A stretch of 64,000 bases of DNA from Raphanus sativus (Eukaryota > Streptophyta > Magnoliopsida > Brassicales > Brassicaceae), in assembly GCF_000801105.2 (NCBI RefSeq), contig NC_079515.1, positions 6,014,001 to 6,078,000 of the forward strand, given 5' to 3'. Shown here piece by piece: positions 16,557-26,997 of this stretch (within the stretch, counting starts at the first letter, position 1; each line of letters begins with the position of its first letter). The notes under the pieces are model-generated. The model was given only the letters and a program-made list of their open reading frames with translations. It did not search any database and had not been told where the DNA came from. The translations under genes and the position numbers were made by a program.

Positions 16557-17198
16557 TCAGGCTCCCTCCAATGCATGGCACTCTCTACAGGTAAAAATCG
16601 CCGCCATTAAAATTCTTCTCCACCACTTCATCACCCTACTCCCTCTTCTCTCTTCCGCCTTCTTCCTAATCCTCGCCGCCTTTTTCTTCTTCCGGCCACC
16701 AACTCTTATCCCTCCACTTCTTTTCACCGGCGCAGGAGTTAGATACTGCCACCGCTGTGATGAATACGACCTGTATAGAGACGTTTTCACCATCTTCGTC
16801 GTGTTTACGGTTTCTCCGTATATACTAGTCGGAGGTTTCAAATCCAACGACCTGTGGTTTATGGTACTGTTGTTGTTGTTACCGTTGAAGCTGCTCGTTC
16901 TCGGAGAGTAAGAAGTTGAGCTGCTGTTACTACTACTACTGCTACCAAAACTACTCCGGCTATTCGTGCTAGTGCTCCGGGAGATGTGTTCACTGGTTAT
17001 ACGCGAGATTGACCACTTGGTGTTATTGCTTGGTGCTGGAAAAACGTGTGGCAAGAGACGGCCGTTGAAGAAGAGGTGATCGGCGGGAGAGTTTTCCGTG
17101 AACGAGTCTTGTGATGGAGAAGATGGAGTGAATGATCCGAACTCGAACTCCGGTGGCTGCTCGTTGGAGTTTATAATGGCTCTCCCGTGATTCTCCAT
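16557..17198 (-). CDS. Small Ser-rich basic protein, possibly MAKR-like
   Basis: A single-exon gene for 213 residues beginning MENHGRAIINSN. An early block, FEFGSFTPSS followed by ADHLFFNGRLLPHVFP (about 19-55), resembles the motif I associate with membrane-associated kinase regulators (MAKR/BKI1 family) and relatives. The middle is a long Ser/Asn run (Ser-rich residues about 75-125), and the C-terminal region is strongly basic (GGRKKKKAARIRKKAEERR), which could attach it to acidic plasma-membrane lipids or direct it to the nucleus. No catalytic domain is visible. The position matches At3g15250 in remembered gene order. The start at 17198 is preferred to the upstream in-frame ATG at 17303 because the latter adds low-complexity sequence only. 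Function is not established. Confidence 0.75.
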   Translation of the reverse strand: MENHGRAIINSNEQPPEFEFGSFTPSSPSQDSFTENSPADHLFFNGRLLPHVFPAPSNNTKWSISRITSEHISRSTSTNSRSSFGSSSSSNSSSTSYSPRTSSFNGNNNNSTINHRSLDLKPPTSIYGETVNTTKMVKTSLYRSYSSQRWQYLTPAPVKRSGGIRVGGRKKKKAARIRKKAEERRGSRVMKWWRRILMAAIFTCRECHALEGA

Positions 17199-18423
17199 TA
17201 TGGTGGTGTGTGTGTGTATGATGTATGTGATGATCGTGTACTTGTTTAAATAGAGGGGAAGACACACGTGGTAAAAAAAAAGGGGGGGGGGAGTGAGAAT
17301 CATATGATCTTGCCAGGTCAGAGTTTGAATAGAAGTAGCAAAGTCAAGCGATGGTGTTTGTAATGATCTTGTCTAGGTCTGTCGACCAGATCACGGATAA
17401 ATTAAAGCCTGGACGCTATATTTTAAGTTTTCAACGATGCTAGATTTGAAGTGACCATCAGGTTAATTGCCGACAATAAAAAAAGTAACGATCAACGTTT
17501 CTATTTGTTTATCAGTTTATGTTTGTTTATTAAAGTTACCTAATTGCGTTGTAAAAACAATTAACTATACGTCGTATAATTGTTTTTAATTGATAAATTT
17601 CTTTGCTATCCTTATAATAAAAGCTCACTCACTCACATGTTTTACGCAGCGGATACAAGTCTCCCAAAGACACGCTTGGGGGTTAAAGCAAAAGCAATGC
17701 AACCTTATGAAATGAAGTCATTATCACCAATCAGACTATAAAAAAGATTCTCTGTGACTGTTGGTAACATAACACGATAAACCATTTAAAATTGCAGAGA
17801 TTAATAAGTTATCCGATAGGATTTAATTAAAAGACCAGAAGAACTAAAGAACACATATAAACGACAAAGAGCTCGCACTGTGGCTTTTGTCTCCCATTAG
17901 CCAATTGTTTAGTGTTCTCTTTACTCTTTAAGACACCATGACCTAATTAAAGAACAGTACCTGTCATCATTAATCTCAGTGCTAATCATATTTTATGAAA
18001 ACTATATTCACTAGTGATTATTCTCTTATTATTTAAAACTATAGGCTATATTTTATTGATATACTGTATATAGTTATGAAAGTAAAAGTCCACTCTAACC
18101 TTGGGCTTTCATCAGCCCATTTAGAAACTTTTTTTTTGTAAAAGAATTTAGAAACATTATTCCGCCGTTTATTATTAGGTAAAAAAAAAAAGAAGGACAA
18201 GTCATACGTGGCGCGAAGACGTCAATGATAGCCGCAAACAAAGCGGCGGAGAAAGGTGACGATGCAAGTGCAACAAATGGCTTGCGTGTCATCTTCCCAG
18301 CTACTCTCACAGTTTTACTATCTCTCTCCCTCTTATCTCTCTCTTACGCTCGCAAAACAAAGATAGCTTCTCCTGTTCTTTGCATATTACATTATCATAT
18401 AATCGTGTTTTCATCTTGGAGCC
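17199..18423. other. Divergent promoter region
   Basis: About 1.2 kb between the Ser-rich protein (leftward) and the PP2C gene (rightward), so it should contain both promoters. A G10 run lies at 17282-17291. The remainder is AT-rich with no recognisable gene or insertion. Confidence 0.5.
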
Positions 18424-19823
18424 ATGGCCGCCGGTAAGGAAATTTTCCACAAGATGAAGGAATCCGTCAAGGTATCGATTCGTTGTTACTTCGACATTCG
18501 ATAATATTAGCCATTATATTTGAGTATACTTCTTCTCGGATCATGTCACATGATGGCTTTGGTACAGAACGTAGCATGTAACGCTGTATCCGTTATATAC
18601 TTAGGCTTGTTGGAATATGATTATGGTCTCTATATGACGTCGAGTTAGGTTTTTGATCCCGATACGATACACTAAAAGTGATAACAGAGGAAAAACATGT
18701 GTTTGCTAATTAATATGAAACTTCGTCTCTGTTATATTACCTCTAGGAGAAAGTTGGGCTTGGTGCGTCTGCTACTTCTGCAGATTCAGGGAAAGGCAAG
18801 AGCAAGATGTCGAAGCAGATCACGCATGGTTTCCACTTGGTCAAAGGGAAAGCTTTTCACGAGATGGAGGATTACGTGGTTGCCAAATTCAAACAAGTTG
18901 ATGACAATGAGCTTGGCCTTTTCGCTATCTTCGATGGCCACCTTAGCCACGAGATCCCTGACTACTTATGCTCCCATTTGTTTGACAACATCTTGAACGA
19001 GGTATTAACGCATTTGATAGTTTCCTCTAAAACTGCCTACAACAAGTCTCGTTTTCAAACTTATATATATATATATATATATATGTTCTTCTTGTAGCCA
19101 AATTTCTGGCAAGAACCAGAGAAAGCGATCAAGAAAGCTTATTACATAACGGACACGACGATTTTGGACAAGGCATCTGATTTGGGTAAAGGTGGTTCCA
19201 CTGCTGTGACAGCTATATTAATCAATTGTCAGAAGCTGGTGGTTGCTAATGTTGGTGACTCGAGAGCTGTTCTTTGCACAGCTGGTGTTGCCAAGCCACT
19301 CTCAGTTGATCACGAGCCCAACATGGAGAAGGATGAAATTGAGAACAGAGGCGGATTCGTTTCCAACTTCCCTGGTATCTAATTTGAATGCATTTTATGT
19401 TATTATTATGTGATGATCTTCATGTTAGATCATGTGTATGCTTGAGCTCAGGGGACGTTCCTCGAGTTGATGGTCAACTGGCTGTGGCAAGGGCCTTTGG
19501 TGATAAGAGTTTGAAGATGCATTTGAGTTCAGAACCATATGTTACGGTAGAGATCATTGAAGATGATGCAGAGTTCCTTATCCTAGCAAGTGATGGGCTT
19601 TGGAAGGTTTTAGTTCTATCATACTCAACTCTCAACATTTGGCACTTGTATATATGGTTATTACTTATTATTCAAAATCTTATAGGTCATGTCGAACCAA
19701 GAAGCGGTTGATTCGATTAAGGGAATAAAAGATGCAAAATCTGCATCAAAGCACCTCTCAGAAGAGGCTGTGGCAAGAAAAAGCTCAGATGATATCTCAG
19801 TGGTCGTAGTTAAATTTCAGTGA
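18424..19823 (+). CDS. Protein phosphatase 2C, clade F type (PP2C39-like)
   Basis: Five exons (18424-18471, 18747-19001, 19098-19374, 19452-19606, 19686-19823) join to 290 residues. PP2C signatures appear in order: MED metal-ligand region at 56-58, FAIFDGH with Asp79 and His81, GKGGSTAV, VVANVGDSRAVL, VARAFGDKSLK, LILASDGLW and SSDDISVVVVKF at the C-terminus. The metal-binding acids are therefore present and the enzyme should be an active Mg2+/Mn2+-dependent Ser/Thr phosphatase. The N-terminus is short and lacks the regulatory extension of the ABA-pathway clade A enzymes. It matches At3g15260 by position. A TA microsatellite occupies the end of its second intron. It is convergent with SPL5, with 368 bp between the stop codons. 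Confidence 0.93.
19062..19084 (+). repeat. TA microsatellite in a PP2C intron
   Basis: A run of about eleven TA units ends 13 bp before the exon 3 acceptor at 19098. It is likely to vary in length between accessions. Confidence 0.85.
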
Positions 19824-20152
19824 GCTCGGTTTAAGGTTAGTTATAATCTTCTCTGCTTCTTTTGGGTTGACTTGTATCACTTGAGAGTAAAAGAACACAT
19901 CATAATCATTTATTGGATCATACAAGACAAATAAACATAATTAGAGGATACAAGAGTTTGTGGATAGATTTTACCAAGAAAAAAAAAAGAGTTTGTGGAT
20001 AGGCATCCTTAACATGATAACATAAAGGGTACTAGAATTTTGCAGTTAAATATTTGTCTAGGATTCAATACCACGATTCACTTCTCTTGACATGGTACTT
20101 AGATGTCATTATTTGGATAACAAGAGAACTGTAGATATAGAGCATAAGTAGA

Positions 20153-20172
20153 TGACAGAAGAGAGGGAGCGG
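20153..20172 (-). promoter_or_regulatory. miR156 target site in the SPL5 3' UTR
   Basis: On the plus strand the sequence is TGACAGAAGAGAGGGAGCGG, which equals miR156 (TGACAGAAGAGAGTGAGCAC) except at miRNA positions 14, 19 and 20. The transcript, made from the minus strand, therefore pairs with miR156 positions 1-13 without mismatch. The site begins 20 bases after the SPL5 stop codon, the same 3' UTR placement known for SPL3/4/5, so cleavage and translational repression by miR156 in juvenile tissue are expected. Confidence 0.92.
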
Positions 20173-20191
20173 GCAGGTGTGTTGGTGTTGT

Positions 20192-20819
20192 TTATCTGAT
20201 CTGTGGTCGCTTGAATGATGAGTTGGTCATAGGAAGTTTCATGTCTATCCTTCTTCTTTCTTGAGTCTGGGTCAAGCTAATCCCGCTCCGGCCTGACCCT
20301 TCTCCGAAACTGTCACCAGATATCTTCCTCCTCCTCTCATTGTGTCCAGCTAAGCGCCTCCGGCAACTTCTTTTAGTTTCATCAAACTCTGCTAGCTCAT
20401 GAAACCTGCTTAAACCCCAAAACTATCAATTTGAAAAACAGACTACTTCTTTGATTAACTTGTAGAAAATAATTTTGAAGGGAAGAATGGTACCTGCTGC
20501 ATTGTTGGCAAAAACGTTGCTTGACTCCTGCAACAGTTGCAGAAGATGCCTTTGCATGAACTTCACAGACTCTGTGTCTGCGGTAATACTGCTTGGCCTC
20601 AGTTAGGTTAGCCGTGCACCTATCGACCAGGCACAGCCGCAAGGGAACACGGTCTGTGCTAGGACCTCTAGCTCTCTCCATCACTCTCTTCCTTTTGTCT
20701 TCATCACCTCCATCATTCTCTTCTCCATCCATGCCATTCTCCATTTCTTCTTCAGCAAGGTTGGTGGCTATAGCCTTGTCTTTCAAGTAACCCCACTGTC
20801 GTGATCTCTGACCCTCCAT
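20192..20819 (-). CDS. SPL5: SPL5, SBP-box transcription factor
   Basis: Two exons (20819-20494 and 20405-20192) encode 179 residues. An acidic N-terminal part ([19 protein letters not shown]) precedes a full SBP domain starting at Cys63 ([20 protein letters not shown]) and continuing through [16 protein letters not shown] into the bipartite nuclear signal [17 protein letters not shown]. The intron falls inside the SBP box, between the R codon bases of CSR, as in all SBP genes. These small miR156-regulated factors bind GTAC sites and promote vegetative phase change and flowering. The short length separates it from the large SPLs; position next to the PP2C gene supports SPL5 (At3g15270) over SPL4, which sits in the duplicated chromosome 1 block. 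Confidence 0.95.
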
Positions 20820-21025
20820 CTCTAGTAAAGATTTTAAGCTGTGATGTTGAGAAGATGGTGCTGAAGCTATGGTTAAGACTAAGCAGTGTTGATGTATGGG
20901 CTTGGGGTTTAGAATGAATGTGTTTGTTGAAGTGTTTAAAAAGGGGAAGAAAAGTTGGGAGATGGACCACTGTGTCCTTAGATGCTTCTCTGGTAGAATA
21001 AGTACTTGATACAGTGATGTGCTTA

Positions 21026-21071
21026 CTCCTCCCCTCCCCCCCCCCTCCCCCCCCCCCCTCCCCCCCCCCCC
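21026..21071. repeat. C-rich tract in the SPL5 promoter
   Basis: About 46 bases of C runs broken only by single T residues. On the SPL5 coding strand this is a G-run tract about 210 bp upstream of the start codon. It satisfies the simple G-quadruplex pattern several times over. Exact length is uncertain because such runs are hard to sequence. Confidence 0.85.
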
Positions 21072-23583
21072 AAAAGAATAGAGAGTTGAGAGTTTTGATT
21101 GGAAAATTTGTTATTACCAGTGAAAAGGTCTTATGTGATTTTGGCCTGTTCTCATTAAATGAATAATTGGTACAACCTATCTATTGTACTTCACTTTATT
21201 TATTTGACTTTTAACTGGGAACCATTAATTTCTTCTAAGATAGCATTGATGTTCTTCTAGTAATGAAGGATGATCCTTACTGACCAGTGCTGTGCAACTG
21301 TGGAACATATAGTACATAGAAGAGCTGGATTATCATAATTTACACATGGTCCTCCCATGTAACTTTTATTTTTTATCTCTAGAAACAGACAAAGATCCCA
21401 ATAAATGGTGACATACTTTGTGGTGGATGTAGCCTATTGGATTCATCTGCTTGCAACCCTAGTGGTCATCTGTTGTTTGGACTCGTATAGACAAGGCATT
21501 TAAGATTAGCTTAGGACTGGAGAAAAAGATGGTTTTGTTCAGTTTAAACATTTGTCTTTTTTTTTTGCTACATGCTAGTTTGTGTTTGGTGTAACTTGCC
21601 TCGTCTTGGTATTTGATGTTGGCAGCATGAATATTATGTATGTCCTGGACCATGTTATATGAACGTAATTAGTTGATGCTTGCACACTTTCTCTTTATCA
21701 TTGTCACCTACAAAGGTTCTATTTTGTGGGAGGGTAAAATAACAAATTAAAAGATGGAAATTAAATATGTGATGTCACTTTAGATAGGAGGTCAATTCCA
21801 ACGACACTTGGAATTATTTTTGATAGATATCTGTGATGTTTAAGGTTTAAAGTTTAGCTGCTCAACATAGATTTTCTTCACATAATAATTATGACCCTAA
21901 AGTGAAAAAATCCTTTTTACCCTTTTTTCTCTTACCTTGTTTTGTTTTTTACCTCTGCAGATTCCATTGATCATATGTCTTTACTGGTCACTGAAACAAG
22001 TAAAGAGTAGTTTGGAACAGCTAAGGAATCAAAACAGGAAACAAAGCATGGGCGTTTCCTACTCTGTAAAATACAGTCATCATCACTACTTCTATTTACT
22101 CCTTTTCTTTTGCAAACTTTGTGACTCCTTTGTCTGTTTCTTTGTGGGAATAAAAATCAACAATTGAGGCTTTCTCTGCTTCTCTTTGTATTGTATCTTT
22201 TTTTTACTATACATTACTGCAGTGTACGAAAGATAAATAGTTAAAAATAGTGGGTAGTGAAAGAGACAAGACATAAAAGGTTTCACATGCTAAACTGTAC
22301 TCATGTCTTGAATCTATCATCTGAGCTTTTGGGGGAATTTTGCAAGGTTGCACTTGTTTTTAGATAACAAAATAGGTCCCTTTTCTTTCTCACATCTCTC
22401 CCTTTTATTCTCTACTCCGTCCTCAAAATTAAACATGTTCTAGCACACACTAAAAGAATATGATATATAGATGAACTTTATATGGTTTTTGCTAACGTTT
22501 TGTAAGCTATTGTGTGAGCAAGATGTGATTCTTTTTAAGTGTTGTGAAGAACAAAGTGAACAAAGGGTCGAATATGATAAGTTAATGCTCGTCTCTTTCT
22601 GATGGGCGCCAAATTCAAGTTTTGGCCCCTACAAAGGATTAGATAATTTCCTAAAATCGAACCTTAGGAAAAAAGGAGATGCTATTATATTAATCCAAGA
22701 AAGTGGAGAATATTTCATTCTCAGTCATGGCGAATTTCTCTAGCTCCGCATTTTTGTCACTTCGACGTTAGGAAACAAAACGCAAGTAGCTATCCGTTAA
22801 GCCACTACTAAAACACTAGATAATCAGAGATGCCTCATTTCGTTTTCGGTTCCACTTGTCTTCTAAATATCCAAGGGAATTAGTTCTGTTTATTTGCCAC
22901 AGATGCCAAAACTCGAGATGATAGTATGAAGGATTTAACATAAAAATACTCTTAGAAAACTATGAAAGGTTGAAACAATGTAGATAATATTTAGTAAACT
23001 CAATAGTGCTAGTATGTCAAAAAAAAATGCAATCTGTCTTCTCGATTTTAAATAATTGAAAGCGAGATAATTATATCTAGTGTACAAATAAATGATACAC
23101 AAGTGTCATGATCATTTTTTTGAAGAGTTGAAACTGTTAAAAGTACTATTTGAGTAAACAGTAGGCAACTTGTTATAGCGATGTTGAACCTAGGGAATTT
23201 GTCTCTCCATATATGGGAATCTGTTTCTCCATTTATGCTATCCAGCTGTGTCAAACATTAATCACTTTGCAGTTTATAAATTTGTCAGTTTACGTACACA
23301 CTTAATTTTATCATTGCTTGCACGCATCTACCCCACGTTATTATCCCTTCATGAATAAAAATGTACAGATTATGATTTAATCTTTGTACATATATGCAGT
23401 TTTTGGAGATATGCCGCGCAAAAACTTTGCCCAAAACTTCAAAACGATTTGTTATTTTCCCGTTTTAACTGATAAGAACAAAATGTAATCAAATCTAGTA
23501 ACGGGTTCCTTCATAATTGAAACAAACAACAACGATAAGAAAAGAAAAAAAGAAGAAGACAATAGACACCCTCACGCATTCTC
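21072..23583. other. Intergenic region between SPL5 and the LEA-like gene
   Basis: About 2.5 kb of AT-rich DNA. It contains the distal SPL5 promoter and the 3' region of the leftward LEA-like gene. I could not recognise any gene, RNA gene or transposon end; the short open frames at 21937-22167 and 23048-23254 have no domain signature. Confidence 0.5.
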
Positions 23584-24171
23584 TCACGGTGATTTATTCT
23601 CGCCGTCGGTTTGCTGATGATGTAGATCCTCCACACCTCTATACTCCGTGGTGTCAACAGGCTGCCTCACATCCTTCAGCTCGACCGCGACCTTGTCCTC
23701 TTGAATCCTGTCGCCGTTGTCATCATCTCCCGCAACGGCTTCGCTGATGTTCTGACCCGTTTCCTTAGCCGCTTTCCAGGCCCCGTCCATCGCATCCTTC
23801 ATGTTATCTCCTGCGTTCACAGCTGCATCCGTCGCTTTCTTCACCCCTTCCTTTGCCTTATCTGTCACGTAACTCGCTGTGGACCTATCGTCGTGACGGT
23901 CTCTCATGCTCTATACAACAACAAAAAAGAGTCTTAATTAGTATCAATGAAAGTTATAACGAGAAATAAAAATGATCTATACATTATCAACGTGGAAACC
24001 CAAAATGATATATCATACTAGTTGTGGACTTACCTCTGTTTGCCTAAATGCGGTGAAGAGGCGGTCGAACCGGGTGGTAGCGTGTCGGAGGACATAACCG
24101 GAGATATCTCCGCCATGAGTTTTTGAAATGGTCAGCGTCGTGAGTCTCTTCATCGAAAGCCTAATCGGCAT
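23584..24171 (-). CDS. LEA-like hydrophilic protein
   Basis: Two exons (24171-24034 and 23910-23584) encode 154 residues. The second exon is highly charged with an 11-residue-like rhythm of Lys, Ala, Thr and acidic residues (YVTDKAKEGVKKATDAAVNA, then GDNMKDAMDGAWKAAKETGQ), typical of group 3 late-embryogenesis-abundant proteins, which form amphipathic helices on drying. The N-terminal exon (MPIRLSMKRLTTLTISKTHG) is basic and lacks acidic residues at first, so it could be an organelle-targeting peptide; that is inference. Its position between SPL5 and the dehydrogenase matches At3g15280, annotated only as unknown as far as I recall. ACACGT cores of ABA-response type lie in the shared promoter, fitting stress control. 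Confidence 0.75.
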
Positions 24172-24557
24172 AGTTAATTTTCTTGATCTCACTTAATCTG
24201 TTGCTTTTCCCCACATTACCTCAAACTGCTTTATGAAGAAGTACTTAACTTAGTGAAGATCCAAAGCTTGCGGAACGGTGGAGGACTAGGCCAAGGACAC
24301 GTAAACAAAAAGTACGACACGTTTTACTACCTTGATGCGTCGTGTCTCGACACGCGCTCATAACGGCACACCCACTCACAAAAGACTAAAAAGCTTGTCC
24401 ATCTTAATGGGCCGTTCTAATGGGCTTGTCCATACTAATGGGCCGTTCTAATTGTGGCCCATTAGAGAGTTCTCACGAAATCAATCAAAGCTGGCACTCA
24501 AAAGTTTTATCTCTTTCATTGGAGTTTGCAAAGAGACTAACGATCGCCCCGGAGAAA
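24172..24557. promoter_or_regulatory. Shared divergent promoter with duplicated TGGGCC block
   Basis: Only 386 bp separate the start codons of the LEA-like gene and the dehydrogenase. A block of about 31 bp is tandemly repeated at 24393-24423 and 24424-24454 (it begins GCTTGTCCAT), and each copy carries an AATGGGCCG site; a further TGGCCCATT follows at 24456. TGGGCC/T 'site II' elements bind TCP factors and are common in housekeeping promoters. ACACGT cores at about 24297 and 24318 resemble ABA-response elements. Confidence 0.65.
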
Positions 24558-25809
24558 ATGGGGGAGATAAAGTGTGTCGGAGTAGTGGGTGCTGGTCAGA
24601 TGGGTTCAGGAATCGCGCAGCTCGCCGCCACGAACGGCCTCGACGTCTGGCTCATGGACGCTGATCGCGACGCGCTCTCTCGAGCCACCGCAGCTATCTC
24701 CTCCTCCATCAATCGTCTCGTCTCCAAAAGCCTAATCTCCAAGGCAAGAACTTTCCTCCTTAGAATCTAGATTTCACAATTAAAGATTGTTGCTTCATTG
24801 ATTTTAGATCACGCATATTAGCTTCTTAGGGCTAATTAACGATCATGTGGAGTAGACTCTCTGTAGTTCTTCTTATGATTTCAGACAAAAGTGTGTTTCA
24901 GGATTTAGGACAGTTAAAAATGGGTCGGGTGGTTTTGTAACATTGGCAGGAAGTAGGTGATGATGCTATGCGTCGCCTACGTTTAACATCAAACCTCCAA
25001 GATTTGCGGTCTGCTGATATCATCGTGGAAGCCATTTTGGAGTCGGAAGAGATTAAGAAGAAACTGTTCAAGGATTTAGATGGTATAGCCAAGAGCTCTG
25101 CGATTCTAGCTTCCAACACAAGTTCCATCTCCATTACTCGTCTTGCTTCCGCAACACAAAGACCTAGCCAGGTGTGTCACAATAAATAATACTCTTTGTT
25201 CTTGTTCATAAGTATCATCAGGTCCAAACATTTTCAAATAGTGTGTGTTTCTTCTTCGTATATAGGTCATTGGAATGCACTTTATGAACCCTCCTCCTAT
25301 AATGAAACTGGTTGAGATCATTCGCGGCGCGGATACCTCAGAGGAGACGTTTGTTGCTACAAAATCTCTGGCTGAAAGGTTTTGATTTTTTTTTTAATAA
25401 TAATAAAACCGGTAACTAACTAACAGCTAGCTAACTTAACTGCAGGTTTGGCAAGACAACAGTGTGTTCACAGGACTACGCGGGCTTCATCGTGAACCGG
25501 ATCCTCATGCCGATGATCAACGAAGCGTTCCACACACTTTACACAGGGGTGGCTACTAAGGAAGACATTGACAGCGGGATGAAACACGGCACAAACCAGC
25601 CGATGGGGCCTCTGGAGTTGGCGGATTTAATCGGTCTAGACGTGTGCTTGTCGATAATGAAAGTGTTGCACCAGGGGCTTGGGGACTCGAAATACGCACC
25701 GTGTCCACTTCTTGTTCAGTACGTTGATGCTGGAAGATTAGGTAGGAAACGAGGAATGGGTGTTTATGACTACCGTAAGAAGCCTGTTACTCCATCTCCT
25801 CGGCTTTGA
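24558..25809 (+). CDS. 3-hydroxyacyl/3-hydroxybutyryl-CoA dehydrogenase, peroxisomal type
   Basis: Four exons (24558-24743, 24950-25171, 25266-25378, 25446-25809) give 294 residues. The Rossmann loop is GAGQMG at 11-16; IVEAILESE and SNTSSISI follow, then GMHFMNPPP with the catalytic His, and the C-terminal dimerisation domain ([29 protein letters not shown]). It should oxidise 3-hydroxyacyl-CoA with NAD+. The last residues, SPRL, end in PRL, a permitted plant PTS1, so import into peroxisomes is likely. Intron 1 starts with GC instead of GT (AAG|GCAAGA). An in-frame upstream ATG at 24420 would add 46 residues but falls in the promoter repeat, so I start at [10 protein letters not shown]. Counterpart At3g15290 by order. 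Confidence 0.93.
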
Positions 25810-25984
25810 TAAAGCAAAGCACAAAATCTGTAATAAAGATGATGAAGATACATTTGGCAACAGTAAATGCTTTACTCGACTGTGTTTGGTTTCTTTCTTT
25901 TTTTCCTTTTTATGTTTCTTGGTCATCGCGTCCAGCATACTCGAATTTAGATTGAAAGAATAATAAAGGGTTACCTAAAATGAA

Positions 25985-26436
25985 TTTTTTTTTTTTTTTT
26001 ACAACGAAAGCTCCATATTTTATTAAGAAACTACCAATGGGTTGGCCGTTAGAGCCATCCAGGTTGATAGTTGAGGGTTTACATGGGAGAAAGAGTGACC
26101 ACGAGCACGAGCTTCTTTTACAAGGCAATCGGCTCGGAAGTTTAGAGAACGAAGAATAAAAGACATGGAGCAAAAAGTAAACATAGAATGAATAAGATGG
26201 AATTCATCAAATTCAGCCAACAAAGATGGCCATTTGTCTTCTTCATCTTCTTCGAGTAGTTTGACAAGCTAGAGGCAGTCAGTCTCGAAAGTTATAGAAC
26301 TATGGTCCAGCTGAATGGAGGATTTCATGGCCCACAGCAAAGTTTGGAACTCTGCATGTAGGGGGATTAAGACTCGGTTACTATCAAATGAACCATAAGT
26401 CGTCATCCCATCTTCGGTCTTCAGGACCATTCCCCC
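25985..26436 (-). mobile_element. 5'-truncated LINE with RNase H relic
   Basis: ACCTAAAATGAA occurs at 25973-25984 and 26437-26448, a 12-bp target duplication, and the left edge of the insert is a T run, so a poly(A)-tailed element lies on the minus strand. On that strand the 452 bp encode part of the RNase H-like domain found at the 3' end of plant LINEs and LINE-derived proteins (HAEFQTLLWAMKSS, then FETDCL, an in-frame TAG, and LRSLNFRADCLVKEA). It inserted just beyond the stop codon of the CoA dehydrogenase gene and may lie in its 3' UTR. Confidence 0.88.
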
Positions 26437-26933
26437 ACCTAAAATGAAATTATTTTGTGTATAAATTGTTAATTTCCACTGGTAGACAGTTTAGGAGAGA
26501 TGATAGAAAAGAAACACATGATAACTTAGTATATACTGTATATATGTTGATGATGCAATGAATTATAGCTAAAGAGACAAATCTAAGTTGACAAAACAAA
26601 TATAGCAAATGACAAACCCTTTACATTAGTTTATTACTATCTTAAACCAAACTTCAATGGTAACTCCCTTCAAAGGTTTATCAATAGGTTGCTTCTGAGA
26701 TTGTCCGTTAATAGTTTTTCTTTTTTATTAGGAACTATATTTTAAAAATCTAATTGTAAATCTTGCGTATGTTTTATATTTTTAATAGTGATGCGTGAGC
26801 ATCTTCTTATCTTTGACCTCTCATATTCTCTTTATTTGAAATTTTAATTGACATGATAACAGTAAAAAAAGCAAGGACTAAAAAGCAGAGCAGGGTTAAA
26901 AATGAAAATTACAGTGGTAGTAAAAATTATAAA

Positions 26934-26936
<3 letters not shown>

Positions 26937-26996
<60 letters not shown>
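26937..26996. repeat. CT/GA microsatellite at the VQ gene stop codon
   Basis: About 60 bp of CT repeat with one TTT break. On the VQ gene's strand it is a GA repeat that starts one base after the TGA stop codon, so the 3' UTR begins with the repeat. Confidence 0.93.

Positions 26997-26997
<1 letters not shown>

Noticed and set aside
24420..24557. 46-codon N-terminal extension of the CoA dehydrogenase
   Set aside because: It overlaps the duplicated promoter block and the dehydrogenase family starts just before the Rossmann loop.
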